Source: Larix kaempferi
Taxonomy: Eukaryota; Streptophyta; Pinopsida; Pinales; Pinaceae
NCBI GenBank assembly: GCA_027924585.1
Contig: BSBM01001447.1
Span: 992,001-1,056,000 of the forward strand
Direction: 5' to 3'
DNA: 64,000 bases
Shown: one piece after another, positions 33,701 through 45,389 of the stretch
Layout of the letters: the number at the start of each line of letters is the position of its first letter
How positions within the stretch are numbered: position 1 is the stretch's first letter
Translations under genes and position numbers: made by a program
Notes under the pieces: generated by a model
The model's input: only the letters and a program-made list of their open reading frames with translations
What the model was told of the DNA's origin: nothing
Database searches by the model: none

Positions 33701-36115
33701 ATTGAGCATAGATTTGGATGTCCCGTTGGTAGACAAATGCGCACGCCAACTTTCGTGACGTTCCGATCTATTTTCACACCCTTTAAGCCCAAGTCTAGCG
33801 AAAGCGCACGATCGAGTTTCAACTTTGTCCAACTTCTCGGAATCGAAATTCGAGAATAGTTTTGGATGTCCCATTGGTAGACAAGCGTCCACACCAACTT
33901 TCGTGACGTTCCGGGCTATTTTCTATCCCTTTAAGCCCAAGTCTAGCGAAAACGCACGGTCGAGTTTTGAATTTGATTAACTTCTCGAAATTGAAAATTG
34001 AGAATAGTTTTTGATGTCCCATTGGTAGACAAGCGTCCACACCAACTTTCGTGACGTTCCGAGCTATTTTCTCCCCGTTTAAGCCCAAGTCAAGCGAAAA
34101 CGCACGAACGAGTTTCAACTTTGACCAACTTCTCAGAATTGAAATTTGAGAATAGTTTTGGATGTCCCATTGGTAGACAAGCGTCCACACCAACTTTCGT
34201 GACGTTCCGAGCTATTTTCTCCCCGTTTAAGCCCAAGTCAAGCGAAAACGCACGATCGAGTTTCAACTTTGACCAACTTCTCGGAATTGAAATTTGAGAA
34301 TAGTTTTGGATGTCCCATTGGTAGACAAGCGTCCACACCAACTTTCGTGACGTTCCGAGCTATTTTCGCCCCCTTTAAGCCCAAGTCTAGCGGAAACGCT
34401 ACGGTCGAGTTTCAAATTTGATTAACTTCTCGGAATTGAAAATTGAGAATAGTTTTGGATGTCCCATTGGTAGACAAGCGTCCACACCAACTTTTGTGAC
34501 GTTCCGAGCTATTTTCTCCCAGTTTAAGCCCAAGTCAAGCGAAAACGCACGATCGAGTTTCGAATTTGACCAACTTCTCAGAATTGAAAATTGAGCATAG
34601 ATTTGGATGTCCCGTTGGTAGAAAAATGCTCACGCCAACTTTCGTGTCGTTCCGAGCTATTTTCACACCCTTTAAGCCCAAGTCTAGCGAAAGCGTACGA
34701 TCGAGTTTCAACTTTGTCCAACTTCTCGGAATCGAAATTCGAGAATAGTTTTGGATGTCCTATTGCTAGACAAGAGTCCACACCAACTTTCGTGACGGTC
34801 CGAGCTATTTTCTCCCCCTTTAAGCCCAAGTCTAGCGAAAACGCACGGTCGAGTTTCGAGTTTGAATAACTTCTCGGAATTGAAAATTGAGCATAGATTT
34901 GGATGTCCCGTTGGTAGACAAATGTGCACGCCAACTTTCGTGACGTTCTGAGCTATTTTCACACCCTTTAAGCCCAAGTCTGGCGAAAACGCACGATCGA
35001 GTTTCAACTTTGACCAACTTCTCAGAATTGAAATTTGAGAATAGTTTTGGATGTCCCATTGGTAGACAAGCGTCCACACCAACTTTCGTGACGTTCTGAG
35101 CTATTTTCTCCCCGTTTAAGCCCAAGTCAAGCGAAAACGCACGATCGAGTTTCAACTTTGACCAACTTCTCGGAATCGAAATTCGAGAATAGTTTTGGAT
35201 GTCCCATTGGTAGACAAGCGTCCACACCAACTTTCGTGATGTTTCGAGCTATTTTCTCCCCCTTTAAGCCCAAGTCTAGCGAAAACGCACGGTCGAGTTT
35301 CGAATTTGACCAACTTCTCGGAATTGAAAATTCAGCATAGATTTGGATGTCCCGTTGGTAGACAAATGCTCACGCCAACTTTCGTGACGTTCCGAGCTAT
35401 TTTCTCCCCCTTTAAGCCCAAGTCTAGCGAAAACGCACGATCGAGTTTAAACTTTGACCAACTTCTCGGAATTTAAATTTGAGAATAGTTTTGGATGTCC
35501 CATTGGTAGACGAGCATCCACGCCAACTTTCGTGACGTTCCGAGCTATTTTCTCATTTTTTAAGCCCAAGTCTAGCGAAAACGCGACGATCGAGTTTCGA
35601 ATTTGACCAACTTATCAGAATTGAAAATTGAGCATAGATTTGGATGTCCCGTTGGTAGACAAATGCGCACGCCAACTTTCGTGACGTTCTGAGCTATTTT
35701 CTCACCCTTTAAGCCTAGGTCTAGCGAAAACGCATGGTCGAGTTTCGAATTTGACCAACTTCTCGGAATTAAAAATTGAGCATAGATTTGGATTTCATGT
35801 TGGTAGACAAATGCGCACGCTAACTTTCGTGACGTTCCGAGCTATTTTCTCCCCCTCTAAGCCCAAGTCTAGCGAAAACGCATGATCGAGTTTCAACTTT
35901 GACCAACTTCTCGGAATTTAAATTTGAGAATAGTTTTGGATGTCCCATTGGTAGACAAGCATCCACCCCAACTTTCGTGACGTTCCGAGCTATTTTCTCC
36001 CCCTTTAAGCCCAAGTCTAGCGAAAACGCACGATCAAGTTACGAATTTGACCAACTTCTCGGAATTGAAAATTGAGCATAGATTTGGATGTCCCGTTGGT
36101 AGACAAATGCGCACG
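30760..36115 (+). repeat. Block X, copy 3
   Basis: Tandem neighbour of copy 4 at an offset of 5,395, later 5,393. That offset is 36 full units plus the 63-bp truncated unit plus a few single-base insertions. Copy 3 carries four of the recurrent 1-bp insertions (31,734, 31,883, 34,400, 35,585). Copy 4 lacks the first two, and copy 2 lacks all that align. Confidence 0.84.
31630..31692 (+). repeat. Truncated 63-bp monomer, copy 4 of 7
   Basis: Same join, GGATTTCGATGTC version. It lies inside block X copy 3. Confidence 0.88.
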
Positions 36116-36154
36116 CCAACTTTCATGACGTTCCGAGCTATTTTCTCACCCTTT

Positions 36155-39100
36155 AAGCCCAAGTCTAGCGAAAGCGCACGATCGAGTTTCAGCTTTGACC
36201 AACTTCTCGGAATCGAAATTTGAGAATAGTTTGGGATGTCCCATTGGTACACGACCGTCCACGCCAACTTTCGTGACTTTCCGACCTATTTTCTCACCCT
36301 TTAATCCTAAGTCTAGCGAAAATGCACGGTCGATTTTCAACTTTGACCAACTTCTCGGAATATAAATTTGAGAATAGATTTGGATGTCGTATTGGTAGGC
36401 GAGGGTCCACGCCAACTTTCGTGAAGTTCCGAGCTATTTTCACACCCTTTAAGCCCAAGTCTAGCGAAAATGCACGATCGAGTTTCAACTTTGACCAACT
36501 TCTCGAAATTTAAATTTGAGAATAGTTTTGGATGTCGCATTGGTAGGCGAGGATCCAGGCCAACTTTCGTGAAGTTCTGAGCTATTTTCACACCGTTTAA
36601 GCCCAAGTCTAGCGAAAATGCATGATCGAGTTTCAACTTTGACCAACTTCTCGGAATTGAAATTTGAGAATAGTTTTGGATGTCCCATTGGTAGACAAGC
36701 ATCCACACCAACTTTCATGACGTTCTGAGCTATTTTCTCCCCCTTTAAGCCCAAGTCTAGCGAAAACGCACGGTCGAGTTTCCAATTTGACCAACTTCTC
36801 GGAATAGAAAATTGAGCATAGATTTGGATGTCATGTTGGTAGACAAATGCGCACGCCAACGTTCGTGACGTTCTGAGCTATTTTCTCACCCTTTAAGCCT
36901 AAGTCTATCGAAAACACACGGTCGAGTTTCGAATTTGACCAACTTCTCGGAATTAAAAATTGAACATAGATTTGGATGTCCCATTGGCAGAAAAATGCGC
37001 ACGCCAACTTTCGTCACATTACAAGCTAATGGATTTCGATGTCACATTAGTAGACGAGCGTCCACGCCAACTTTCGTGACATTCTGAGCTATTTTCTCAC
37101 CCTTTAGGCCCAAGTCTAGCGAAAACGCACGATCGAGTTTCAACTTTGACTAACTTCTCGGAATTGAAATTTGAGAATAGTTTTGGATGTCCCATTGGTA
37201 GACAAGCGTCCACACCAACTTTCGTGACGTTCGGAGCTATTTTCTCCCCCTTTAAGCCCAAGTCTAGTGAAAACGCACGGTCAAGTTTCGAATTTGACCA
37301 ACTTCTCGGAATTAAAAATTGAGCATAGATTTGGATGTCCCGTTGGTAGACAAATGCGCACGCCAACTTTCGTGACGTTCCGAGCTATTTTCTCACCCTT
37401 TAAGCCTAAGTGTAGCGAAAATGCATGGTCGAATTTCAACTTTGACCAACTTCTCGGAATTTAAATTTGCGAATGGATTTGGATGTCACATTGGTAGACG
37501 ATTGTCCACGCCAACTTTCGTGACGTTCCGAGCTATTTTCGCACCCTTTAAGCCCAACTCTAGCAAAAACGCACGATCGAGTTTCAACTTTGACTAACTT
37601 CTCGGAATTGAAATTTGAGAATAGTTTTGGATGTCCCATTGGTACACGAGCGTCCACGCCAACTTTCGTAACGTTCAGAGTTCTTTTCACACCCTTTAAG
37701 CCCAAGTCTAGCGAAAACGCACGATCGAGTTTCAACTTTGATTAACTTCTCGGAATTGAAATTTCAGAATAGTCTTGGATGTCGCATTGGTAGACAAGTG
37801 TCCACACCAACTTTCGTGACGTTCCGAGCTATTTTCTCCCCCTTTAAGCCCAAGTCTAGCGAAAACGCACGGTCGAGTTTCGAATTTGACCAACTTCTCG
37901 GAATTGAAAATTGAGCATAGATTTGGATGTCCCATTGGTAGACAAATGCGCACGCCAACTTTAGTGACGTTCCGAGCTATTTTCACACCCTTTAAGCCCA
38001 AGTCTAGCGAAAATGCACGATCGAGTTTCAACTTTGTCCAACTTCTCGGAATCGAAATTCTAGAATATTTTTGGATGTCCCATTGTTAGAAAAGCGTCCA
38101 ATCCAACTTTCGTGACGTTTCAAGCTATTTTCTCCCCCTTTAAGCCCAAGTCTAGCGAAAATTCACGGTCGATTTTCAACTTTCACCATCTTCTCTGAGT
38201 ATAAATTTCAGAATAGATTTGGATGTAACATTGGTAGACGAGCGTCCACGCCAACTTTCGTGACGTTCCGAGCTATTTTCTCCCCCTTTAAGCCCAAGTC
38301 TAGCGAAAACGCACGGTCGAGTTTCGAATTTGACCAACTTGTCGGAATTAAAAATTGAGCACAAATTTGGATGTCCCGTTGGTAGACAAATGCGCACGCC
38401 AACTTTCGTGACGTTCCGAGCTATTTTCTCACCGTTTAAGCCTAAGTCTAGCGAAAACGCACGGTCAAGTTTCGAATTTGACCAACTTCTCGGAATTAAA
38501 AATTGAGCATAGATTTGGATGTCCCGTTGGTAGAAAAATGCGCACGCCAACTTTCGTGACGTTCCGAGCTATTTTCACACCCTTTAAGCCCAAGTCTAGC
38601 GAAAGCGCACGATCGAGTTTCAACTTTGTCCAACTTTTCAGAATCGAAATTCGAGAATAGTTTTGGATGTCCCATTGGTAGACAAGCGTCCACACCAACT
38701 TTCGTGACGTTCCGAGCTATTTTCTCCCCCTTTAAGCCCAAGCCTAGTGAATACGCAAGGTCGAGTTTTGAATTTGACCAACTTCTCAGAATTAAAAATT
38801 GAGCATAGATTTGGATGTCCCGTTGGTAGACAAATCCGCACGCCAACTTTCGTGACGTTCCGAGCTATTTTCACACCCTTTAAGCCCAAGTCTAGCGAAA
38901 ATGCACGATCGAGTTTCAACTTTGATTAACTTCTCGGAATTGAAATTTCAGAATAGTTTTGGATGTCGTATTGGTAGACAAGCGTCCACACCAACTTTCA
39001 TGACGTTCCGAGCTATTTTCTCCCCCTTTAAGCCCAAGTCTAGTGAAAACGCACGGTCGAGTTTCGAATTTGACTAACTTCTCGGAATTGAAAATTGAGC

Positions 39101-40095
39101 ATAGATTTGGATGTCCCGTTGGTAGACAAATGCGCACGCCAACTTTCGTGACGTTCCGAGCTATTTTCACACCCTTTAAGCCCAAGTCTAGCGAAAGCGC
39201 ACGATCGAGTTTCAACTTTGTCCAACTTCTCGGAATCGAAATTCGAGAATAGTTTTGGATGTCCCATTAATAGACAAGCGTCCACACCAACTTTCGTGAC
39301 GTTCCGAGCTATTTTCTATCCCTTTAAGCCCAATTCTAGCGAAAACGCACGGTCGAGTTTTGAATTTGATTAACTTCTCGAAATTGAAAATTGAGAATAG
39401 TTTTTGATGTCCCATTGGTAGACAAGCGTCCACACCAACTTTCGTGACGTTCCGAGCTATTTTATCCCCGTTTAAGCCCAAGTCAAGCGAAAACGCACGA
39501 ACGAGTTTCAACTTTGACCAACTTCTCAGAATTGAAATTTGAGAATAGTTTTGGATGTCCCATTGGTAGACAAGCGTCCACACCAACTTTCGTGACGTTC
39601 CGAGCTATTTTCTCCCCGTTTAAGCCCAAGTCAAGCGAAAACGCACGATCGAGTTTCGAATTTGACCAACTTCTCAGAATTGAAAATTGAGCATAGATTT
39701 GGATGTCCCGTTGGTAGAAAAATGCTCACGCCAACTTTCGTGTCGTTCCGAGCTATTTTCACACCCTTTAAGCCCAAGTCTAGCGAAAGCGTACGATCGA
39801 GTTTCAACTTTGTCCAACTTCTCGGAATCGAAAATCGAGAATAGTTTTGGATGTCCTATTGCTAGACAAGAGTCCACACCAACTTTCGTGACGGTCCGAG
39901 CTATTTTCTCCCCCTTTAAGCCCAAGTCTAACGAAAACGCACGGTCGAGTTTCGAGTTTGACTAACTTCTCGGAATTGAAAATTGAGCATAGATTTGGAT
40001 GTCCCGTTGGTAGACAAATGTGCACGCCAACTTTCGTGACGTTCTGAGCTATTTTCACACCCTTTAAGCCCAAGTCTGGCGAAAACGCACGATCG
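36155..40095 (+). repeat. Block X, copy 4
   Basis: Follows copy 3 directly. It matches at an offset of 5,393-5,395 to about 39,600, then 5,096, because two units present in copy 3 near 34,360-34,655 are absent here. It stops near 40,095, where the sequence switches to a partner of the 15.6-kb region. Confidence 0.84.
37025..37087 (+). repeat. Truncated 63-bp monomer, copy 5 of 7
   Basis: Same join, preceded by CATTACAAGC. It lies inside block X copy 4. Confidence 0.88.
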
Positions 40096-40149
40096 AGTTA
40101 CGAATTTGACCAACTTCTCGGAATTGAAAATTGAGCATAGATTTGGATG

Positions 40150-41570
40150 TCCCGTTGATAGACAAATGCGCACGCCAACTTTCTTCATTTTACGAGCTAA
40201 TTTCACACCCTTTGAGCTCAAGTCGAGCGAAAACGCGCGGTCGAGTTTCAAGTTTGTCCAACTTCTCGGAATTGAAAATTGATCATAGATTTGGATGTCC
40301 CGTTTATAGACAAATGCGCACGCCAACTTTCGTGATGTTCCGAGCTATTTTATCACCGTTTAAGCCTAAGTCTAGCGAAAACGCACGATCGAGTTTCAAC
40401 TTTGATTAACTTCTCGGAATTGAAATTTAAGAATAGTTTTGGATGTCCCATTGGTAGACAAGCGTCCACACCAACTTTCGTGACGTTCTGAGCTATTTTC
40501 TCTCCCTTTAAGGCCAAGTCTAGTGAAAAGGCACGGTCGAGTTACGAATTTGACCAACTTCTCGGAATTGAAAATTGAGCATAGATTTGGATGTCCCGTT
40601 GGTAGACAAATTCGCACGCCAACTTTCGTGACGTTTTGAGCTATTTTGTCACCCTTTAAGCCTAGGTCTAGCGAAAACGCATGGTCGAGGTTCGAATTTG
40701 ACCAACTTCTCGGAATTAAAAATTGAGCATAGATTTGGATGTCTCGTTAGTAGACAAATGTGCACGCCAACTTTCGTGACGTTCCGAGCTATTTTCTCAC
40801 CCTTTAAGCGTAAGTCTAGCGAAAACGCACGGTCAAGTTTTGAATTTGACCAACTTCTCAGAATTAAAAATTGAGCATAGATTTGGATGTCCCGTTGGTA
40901 GACAAATGTGCACGCCAACTTTCGTGACGTTCCGAGCTATTTTCTCACCCTTTAAGCGTAAGTCTAGCGAAAACGCACGGTCAAGTTTTGAATTTGACCA
41001 ACTTCTCGGAATTAAAAATTGAGCATAGATTTGGATGTCCCGTTTATAGACAAATACACATGCCAACTTTCGTGACATTCCGAGCTATTTTCTCACCCTT
41101 TAAGCCCAAGTCTAGCGAAAATGCAGGGTCGATTTTCAACTTTGACCAACTTCACGGAATATAAATTTGAGAATAGATTTGGATGTCCCATTGGTAGACA
41201 AGCGTCCACACCAACTTTCGTGACATTCTGAGCTATTTTCGCCCTCTTTAAGCCCAAGTCTAGTGAAAACACACGGTCGAGTTTCGAATTTGACCAACTT
41301 CTCGGAATTGAAAATTTAGCATAGATTTCAATGTCCCGTTGGTAGACAAATGCGCACGCCAACTTTGGTGACGTTCCGAGATATTTTCTCACCATTTAAG
41401 CCGAAGTCTAGCGAAAATGCACAGTCGATTTTCAACTTTGACCAACTTCTCCGAATATAAATTTGAGAATAGATTTGGATGTCGCATTGGTAGACGAGCA
41501 TCCACGCCAACTTTCGTGACGTTCCGAGCTATTTTCACACCCTTTAAGCCCAAGTCTAGCGAAAACGCAC
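40150..41570 (+). repeat. Segment duplicated at 15,635-17,240 (right member)
   Basis: This member keeps the unrearranged arrangement CCAACTTTGGTGACGTTCCG at about 41,352-41,371, where the left member has the 92-bp triplication. It follows block X copy 4, just as the left member follows block X copy 1. The two neighbours were therefore probably copied together or rejoined at matching boxes. Confidence 0.8.
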
Positions 41571-42414
41571 GATCGAGTTTCAACTTTGACCAACTTCTCG
41601 GAATTGAAATTTGAGAATAGTTTTGGATGTCCCATTGGTAGGCAAGCGTCCACACCAACTTTCGTGACGTTGCGAGCTATTTTCTCCCCCTTTAAGCCCA
41701 AGTCTAGCAAAAACGCACGGTCGAGTTTCGAATTTGACCAACTTCTCGGAATTAAAAATTGAGCATAGATTTGAATGTCCCGTTGGTAGACAAATGCGCA
41801 CGCCAACTTTCGTGATGTTCCGAGCTATTTTCTCACCCTTTAAGCCTAAGTGTAGCAAAAATGCACGGTCGATTTTCAACTTTGACCAACTTCTCAGAAT
41901 TTGAATTTGCGAATGGATTTGGATGTCACATTGGTAGACGAGCGTCCACGCCAACTTTCGGACATTCCGAGCTATTTTCGAACCCTTTAAGCCCAAGTCT
42001 AGCGAAAATGCACGATCGAGTTTCAACTTTGACTAACTTCTCGGAATTGAAATTTGAGAATAGTTTTGGATGTCCGATTGGTACACGACCGTCCACGCCA
42101 ACTTTCGTGACGTTCCGAGCTATTTTCGCACCCTTTAAGCCCAAGTCTAGCGAAAACGCACGATCGAGTTTCAACTTTGACTAACTTCTCGGAATTGAAA
42201 TTTGAGGATAGTTTTGGATGTCCCATTGGTAGACAAGCGTCCACACCATCTTTCGTGACGTTCCGAGCTATTTTCTCCCCCTTTAAGGCCAAGTCTAGTG
42301 AGAAGGCACGGTCGAGTTTCGAATTTGACCAACTTCTCGGAATTGAAAATTGAGGATAGATTTGGATGTCCCGTTGGTAGACAAATGCGCACGCCAAATT
42401 TCGCGACGTTCCGA

Positions 42415-42562
42415 GCTATTTTCTCACCCTTTAAGCCTAAGTCTAGCGAAAACGCACGGTCGAGTTTCGAATTTGACCAACTTCTCGGAATTAAAAATTG
42501 AGCATAGATTTGGATGTCCCGTTGGTAGACAAATGCGCACGCCAACTTTCGTGATGTTCCGA
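42415..42562 (+). repeat. Exemplar of monomer class A
   Basis: A full 148-bp unit showing the class A signature: TCTCACCC after the GCTATTTT box, GGTCGAGTTTCGAATTTGACC, AATTAAAAATTGAGCATAG, then CCCGTTGGTAGACAAATGCG and CACGCC. It has 65 G+C out of 148 (44%) and 11 CpG, against about 7 expected from its base composition. Class A is among the commonest classes in the window and usually precedes a class C unit. Confidence 0.9.
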
Positions 42563-43154
42563 GCTATTTTCTCACCCTTTAAGCCTAAGTCTAGCGAAAA
42601 CGCACGATCGAGTTTCAACTTTGATTAACTTCTCGGAATTGAAATTTGGGAATAGTTTTGGATGTCCCATTGGTAGACTCGCGTCCACACCAACTTTCGT
42701 GACGTTCCGAGCTATTTTCTCCCCCTTTAAGGCCAAGTCTAGTGAAAAGGCACGGTCGAGTTTCGAATTTGACCAACTTCTTGGAATTGAAAATTGTGCA
42801 TAGATTTGGATGTCCCGTTGGTAGACAAATGCGCGTGCCAACTTTCGTGACGTTCCGAGCTATTTTCTCACCCTTTAAGCCCAATTCTAGTGAAAATGCA
42901 CGGTTGATTTTCAACTTTGACCAACTTCTCGGAATATAATTTTGAGCATAGATTTGGATGTCCCGTTGGTAGACAAATGCGCACACCAATTTTCGTCACA
43001 TTACTAGCTAATTTCACACCCTTTAAGCTCAAGTCGAGCGAAAACACACGGTCGAGTTTTGAATTTGACCAACTTCTCGGAATTGAAAATTGAGCATAGA
43101 TTTGGATGTCCCATTGGTAGACAAATGCGAACACCAACTTTCGTGACGTTCCAA

Positions 43155-43287
43155 GCTATTTTCTCCTCTACCGAAAACGAACGGTCGAGTTTCAACTTTC
43201 ACCAACTTCTCGTAATTGAAGATTGAGCATTGTTTTGGATGTCCCATTTGTAGACAAGCATCCACACCAACATTCGTTACGTTTCGG
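43155..43287 (+). repeat. Truncated monomer, 133 bp
   Basis: TTTTCTCCTCTACCGAAAACG: 15 bp covering CCCTTTAAGCCCAAG are missing. It lies in the diverged 41.6-45.4 kb stretch. Confidence 0.83.
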
Positions 43288-43435
43288 GCTATTTTCTCCC
43301 CCTTTAAGCCCATGTGTAGCGAAAACGTACGGTCGAGTTACGACATTCACCAACTTCTCGGAATTGAAAATTGAGCATAGATTTGGATGTCCCGTTTGTA
43401 GACATTCGCGCACAACAACTTTCGTCACATTACAA

Positions 43436-43583
43436 GCTAATTTAACACCCTTTAAGCTCAAGTCTAGAGGAAACGCATGGTGGCATTTCGACTTTGACCA
43501 ACTTCTTGGAATTGAAATATGAGAATAGATTTGGATGTCCCGTTGGTAGACAAGTGCGCACGCCAACTTTCTTGACGTTGCGA
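43436..43583 (+). repeat. Exemplar of diverged monomer class F (relic-like)
   Basis: This unit starts GCTAATTTAACACCC, has GCTCAAGTCTAGAGGAAACG and CATGGTGGCATTTCGACTTT, where other classes have CACGGTCGAGTTTCGAATTT. Relatives start at about 17,344, 44,323 and 45,509. It is still 148 bp and in phase. It differs from the main classes at many more sites than they differ from one another, which suggests an older monomer. Confidence 0.8.
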
Positions 43584-45389
43584 GCTATTTTCCCACCCTT
43601 TAAGCCCAAGTCTAGCGAAAATGCACGATCGAGTTTCAACTTTGACCAACTTCTCGGAATTGAAATTTGAGAATAGTCTTGGATGCCCCATTCGTAGACA
43701 AGCGTCCACACCAACTTCGTGACGTTCCGAGCTATTTTCTCCCCCTTTAAGCCCAAGTCTAGCGAAAACGCATGGTCGAGTTTCGAATTTGACCAACTTC
43801 TCGGAACTGAAATATGAGAATAGATTTGGATGTCCCGTTGGTTAACAAGTGCGCACGCCAACTTTCGTGACGTTCCGAGCTATTTTCCCACCCTTCAAGC
43901 CCAAGTCTAGCGAAAACGCACGGTCGAGTTTCGAATTTGACCAACTTCTCGGAATTTAAAAGTGAGCATAGATTTGGATGTCCCGTTGGTAGACAAATGC
44001 GCACGCCAACTTTCGTGATGTTCCGAGCTATTTTCTCACGCTTTAAGCCTAAGTCTAGCAAAAATGCACGGTCGATTTTCAACTTTGACCAACTTCTCGG
44101 AATTTAAATTTCATAATGGATTTGGTTGTCCCGTTGGTAGATAAGTGCACACGCTAGCTTTCGTGACGTGCCGAGCTATTTTCTTCCCCTTTAAGCCCAA
44201 ATCTAGAGAAAACCCACGATCGTGTTTTGGCTTTGACCTACTTCTCGGAAATGAAAATTGAGAATAGATTTGGATGTCCCATTTGTAGACATGCACGCAC
44301 AACAACTTTCGTGACGTTACGAGCTAATTTCACACCCTTTAAGCTCAAGTCTAGCAAAAACGAATGGTGGCGTTTTGAATTTGACCAACTTTAGGGAGTT
44401 GAAATTTGAAAATAGATTTGGATGTCCCGTTGGTAGACAAGTGCACATGCCAACTTTCGTGACGTTCCGAGCTAATTTCTTCGCCTTTAAGCCCAACTCT
44501 AGCAAAAACGCGACGGTCGAGTTTCGAATTTGACCAACTTCTCCGAATTGAAAATTGAGCATAGATTTGGATGTCCCGTTGGTAGACAAATGCGCATGCC
44601 ACCTTTCGTGACATTCCGAGCTATTTTCTCACCCTTTAAGCCCAATTCTAGCGAAAATGCACGGTCGATTTTCAACTTTGACCAACTTCTCGGAATTTAA
44701 ATTTGAGAATGGATTTGGATGTCACATCGGTAGACGAGCATCCACGCCAACTTTCGTAACGTTCCAAGCTATTTTCACACCCTTTAAGCCCAAGTATAGC
44801 GAAAACGCACGATCGAGTTTCAACTTTGACTAACTTCTCGGAATTGAAATTCGAGAATAGTTTTGGATGTCCCATTGGTAGACAAGCGTCCACGCCAACT
44901 CTCGTGACGTTCCGATCTATTTTCACACCCTTTAAGCCCAAGTCTAACGAAAATGCACGATCGAGTTTGAACTTTGACTAACTTCTCGGAATTGAAATTT
45001 GAGAATAGTTTTGGATGTCCCATTGGTAGACAAGTGTCCACACCAAGTTTCGTGACGTCTCAAGCTATTTTCTCTGCCTTTAACCCCAAGTCTAACGAAA
45101 ACGCACGGTCGAGTTTCGAAATTTGACCAACTTCTCAGAATTGAAAATTGAGCATAGATTTGGATGTCCCGTTGGTAGACAAATACGCACGCCAACTTTC
45201 ATGACGTTTTGAGCTATTTTCTCACCCTTTAAGCCTAAGTCTAGCGAAAACGTACGGTCGAGTTTCGAATTTGACCGACTTCTCGGAATTAAAAATTGAG
45301 CATAGATTTGGATGTCCCGTTGGTAGACAAATGTGCATGCCAACTTTTGTGACGTTCTGAGCTATTTTCTCACCCTTTAAGCCTAAGTC

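Larger units (their letters stand above)
26751..35585 (+). other. Cluster of recurrent 1-bp insertions at one monomer position
   Basis: Between GC and ACGG (or ACGA) of the box AACGCACGG a single base is inserted: T at 26,751, G at 26,900, G at 27,345, G at 28,866, T at 29,459, T at 31,734, G at 31,883, T at 34,400 and G at 35,585. Two more lie outside the cluster, A at about 3,583 and G at 44,512. The closest paralogues of these units lack the insertion. The cause may be sequencing or assembly error, or true mutation. Confidence 0.85.
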
